Notes under the pieces: generated by a model
Told to the model about the DNA's origin: nothing
The model's database searches: none
What the model saw: only the letters and a program-made list of their open reading frames with translations
Shown: positions 6,119 to 7,021 of the stretch, in pieces
Position numbering within the stretch: the stretch's first letter is position 1
Layout: each line of letters begins with the position of its first letter
Made by a program: the position numbers and the translations under genes
Origin: Alphaproteobacteria bacterium
GTDB lineage: Bacteria > Pseudomonadota > Alphaproteobacteria > Micropepsales > Micropepsaceae
Length of the DNA: 7,021 nucleotides
NCBI GenBank assembly: GCA_026400305.1
Contig: JAPLPI010000272.1
Coordinates: 1 to 7,021 of the forward strand
Reading direction: 5' to 3'

Positions 6119-6603
6119 TATGCGTTCCCCGGAAAGCCGCCCGACTTCGGAAACAGAGAAGTCTGGCGAAGCGCTTCCCCCAGCACCATCGCGGCGGCTT
6201 GTGCGACATTCAAGGACCGCAGGCCAGGCAGGAGGGGAATCACCAGCTGGGCGTCGGCGCTCGCATGCACCGCGTCGGGCACCCCGGCACTCTCCCGGCC
6301 GACCAAAAGGGTATCGGCAGGGGAAAAAGCAAAATCGGTATAGGCCATGGCCCCCTTGGTGGTCAGTAGCACCAGCCGGCCCCCCGCCTGCGAAGCGAAT
6401 TCGTCCCGGAACTGTGTCGAGGATTGATGGCGGCGGATATCGGCGCTTTTGAGGTAATCCATCCCGGCCCGGCGAAAATTGCGGTCCGACAGCAGAAATC
6501 CACAGGGCTCGATGATATCGATGCCCACCCCTAGGCAGGCCCCCAGCCGCATCAGGCTGCCCGCATTTTGCGGGATATCGGGCTCATATAGCGCCAGACG
6601 CAC
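6118..6603 (-). CDS. trmL: tRNA (cytidine(34)-2'-O)-methyltransferase TrmL
   Basis: A 161-residue SPOUT methyltransferase, close to the 157 residues of E. coli TrmL. It begins MRLALYEPDIPQNAG and carries the three SPOUT/TrmH motifs: NAGSLMRLGACLG (13-25), LVGRESAGVP (100-109) and IPLLPGLRSLNVAQAAAMVL (122-141), which form the AdoMet-binding knot. TrmL 2'-O-methylates the wobble nucleotide of tRNA-Leu isoacceptors. The start is GTG at 6603, fixed by a perfect AGGAGG six bases upstream and by the conserved N-terminus starting at 'RLALYEP'. An in-frame ATG at 6681 would add 26 residues unlike the family. The gene diverges from petA and is followed by the TerC gene with a 1-bp TAATG overlap, so the two form an operon. 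trmL beside the bc1 genes is, as I recall, a common alphaproteobacterial arrangement. Confidence 0.94.
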   Translation of the reverse strand: MRLALYEPDIPQNAGSLMRLGACLGVGIDIIEPCGFLLSDRNFRRAGMDYLKSADIRRHQSSTQFRDEFASQAGGRLVLLTTKGAMAYTDFAFSPADTLLVGRESAGVPDAVHASADAQLVIPLLPGLRSLNVAQAAAMVLGEALRQTSLFPKSGGFPGNA

Positions 6604-6609
6604 CCCAAA

Positions 6610-6615
6610 CCTCCT
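6610..6615 (-). promoter_or_regulatory. Perfect Shine-Dalgarno AGGAGG for trmL
   Basis: AGGAGG on the minus strand with six bases before the GTG at 6603. It is the strongest ribosome binding site in the window and decides the trmL start in favour of the GTG over the ATG at 6681. Confidence 0.85.
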
Positions 6616-6718
6616 GTTTTGACCTTTTTGCCACCCCGGCCAGGAATAAGTCGCGGACGGGAAAGGCATTTTCTGCGTCATCGTGCCGCAAGACCCTCGA
6701 AAATCGACTCTCTATTTT

Positions 6719-6741
6719 ACCGGCCGAACGAACAAGCCGGT
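6719..6741. repeat. Inverted repeat ACCGGC-N11-GCCGGT
   Basis: Perfect 6-bp arms at 6719-6724 and 6736-6741 enclose an 11-base centre containing GAACGAAC. It directly abuts the ATTTTA box. It may be an operator for a dimeric regulator or a weak hairpin; no named regulator is recognised. Confidence 0.4.
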
Positions 6742-6762
6742 GGGGGCTAACAAGGGGACTTG

Positions 6763-6778
6763 CCGCGTCACCGCGTCA
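6763..6778. repeat. Tandem octamer CCGCGTCA x2
   Basis: Two perfect, directly adjacent copies of CCGCGTCA (6763-6770 and 6771-6778), about 85 bp before the petA start. Two adjacent copies suggest a possible binding site for a regulator contacting one DNA face at 8-bp intervals, but chance in GC-rich DNA is possible. Confidence 0.4.
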
Positions 6779-6847
6779 GTACCTGATCCAAGCTTGTTTG
6801 TGGCAAGAGTTCGGCGTTTCTTCTCCAAGTATTCCGTTCAAGCATTC

Positions 6848-6856
6848 AAGGGTGGA
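6848..6856 (+). promoter_or_regulatory. Ribosome binding site of petA
   Basis: AAGGGTGGA, purine-rich, ends four bases before the GTG at 6861. It supports that GTG over the in-frame GTG at 6852, which lies inside the motif itself. Confidence 0.5.
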
Positions 6857-6860
6857 CCCA

Positions 6861-7021
6861 GTGGCAGCTACGACGAGTAAAGCGGGCACGCGACGCGATT
6901 TCATCTATGTGGCGTCGGCCTCGATGGGCGCGCTGGGCGCCGCCGCTTTGGCCTGGCCCTTCATCGACCAGATGAACCCCACGACCGCGGCGCTGGCGCT
7001 GGCCTCCACCGAAGTGGACCT
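6861..7021 (+). CDS. petA: Ubiquinol-cytochrome c reductase iron-sulfur (Rieske) subunit, partial at 3' end
   Basis: The first 53 residues of the Rieske protein of the cytochrome bc1 complex, which transfers electrons from ubiquinol to cytochrome c1 at the periplasmic face. Visible is a twin-arginine signal-anchor: GTRRDFIYVAS (9-19), a hydrophobic segment ASMGALGAAALAWPF (20-34), and the highly conserved IDQMNP (35-40), then the ALASTEVDL strand at the start of the soluble domain. Rieske proteins are exported folded by the Tat system and keep this segment as a membrane anchor. The 2Fe-2S ligand motifs lie beyond the window. The start is GTG at 6861, with AAGGGTGGA upstream; a GTG at 6852 would add three residues. 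The cytochrome b and c1 genes are expected downstream. Divergent from trmL. Confidence 0.93.
   Translation, partial: MAATTSKAGTRRDFIYVASASMGALGAAALAWPFIDQMNPTTAALALASTEVD

Larger units (their letters stand above)
6604..6860. promoter_or_regulatory. Divergent intergenic region between trmL and petA
   Basis: These 257 bp must hold the promoters of the trmL-terC operon (leftward) and the petA/bc1 operon (rightward). Seen within it: an AT-rich ATTTTA at 6714-6719 (TAAAAT on the minus strand, a possible -10 for trmL without a clear -35), a 6-bp-arm inverted repeat, and an 8-bp tandem repeat, listed separately. No protein-coding gene is supported here. Confidence 0.6.

Noticed and set aside
6683..6880. 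Small plus-strand ORF of 65 codons upstream of petA
   Set aside because: No recognisable domain, no ribosome site, out of frame with and overlapping the petA start; it covers the promoter region and looks like chance.

Overview
The window is a GC-rich, densely packed bacterial chromosome segment. It most likely comes from an alphaproteobacterium. The basis is the start of a Rieske iron-sulfur protein with the alphaproteobacterial 'GTRRDF...WPFIDQMNP' signal-anchor, a divergent trmL beside it, and a MoxR-DUF58-DUF4159 cluster of the type common in that class. I cannot fix the order or genus. I see no RNA gene, insertion sequence, prophage, CRISPR array or sign of recent transfer. All gene-free gaps are under 300 bp.

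There are four transcription blocks. (1) Positions 2696 to 1, leftward: a MoxR-family AAA+ ATPase, a DUF58 protein, and a DUF4159/BatA-type membrane protein cut by the window edge. The last gene starts at GTG, so a search for ATG starts misses it. All three lie in one reading frame, separated only by two TAA codons. (2) Positions 2850 to 5520, rightward: a CoA pyrophosphatase (Nudix, NudL-like), a CCA tRNA nucleotidyltransferase and a PP2C-like phosphatase, linked by 4-bp ATGA and GTGA overlaps. (3) Positions 6603 to 5513, leftward: trmL (tRNA wobble 2'-O-methyltransferase) and a TerC/YjbE-family membrane protein, joined by a TAATG stop/start overlap. (4) From about 6861, rightward: petA, the Rieske subunit of the cytochrome bc1 complex, cut by the right edge.

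Blocks 1 and 2 diverge from a 153-bp intergenic region (2697-2849), and blocks 3 and 4 from a 257-bp one (6604-6860). Blocks 2 and 3 converge and overlap tail-to-tail by 8 bp, so there is no intergenic terminator between them.

By function, block 1 is probably a MoxR/VWA-type chaperone or envelope-maturation module. Block 2 combines nucleotide-cofactor housekeeping, tRNA 3'-end maturation and a probable Ser/Thr phosphatase. Block 3 combines a tRNA anticodon modifier with a likely divalent-metal (Mn-type) exporter. Block 4 begins the respiratory bc1 operon. Most of this is core genome. The points most worth a second look are the PP2C-like gene coupled to the CCA enzyme, its tail-to-tail overlap with terC and nearness to MoxR/VWA-like genes, and the same-frame arrangement of the MoxR cluster.
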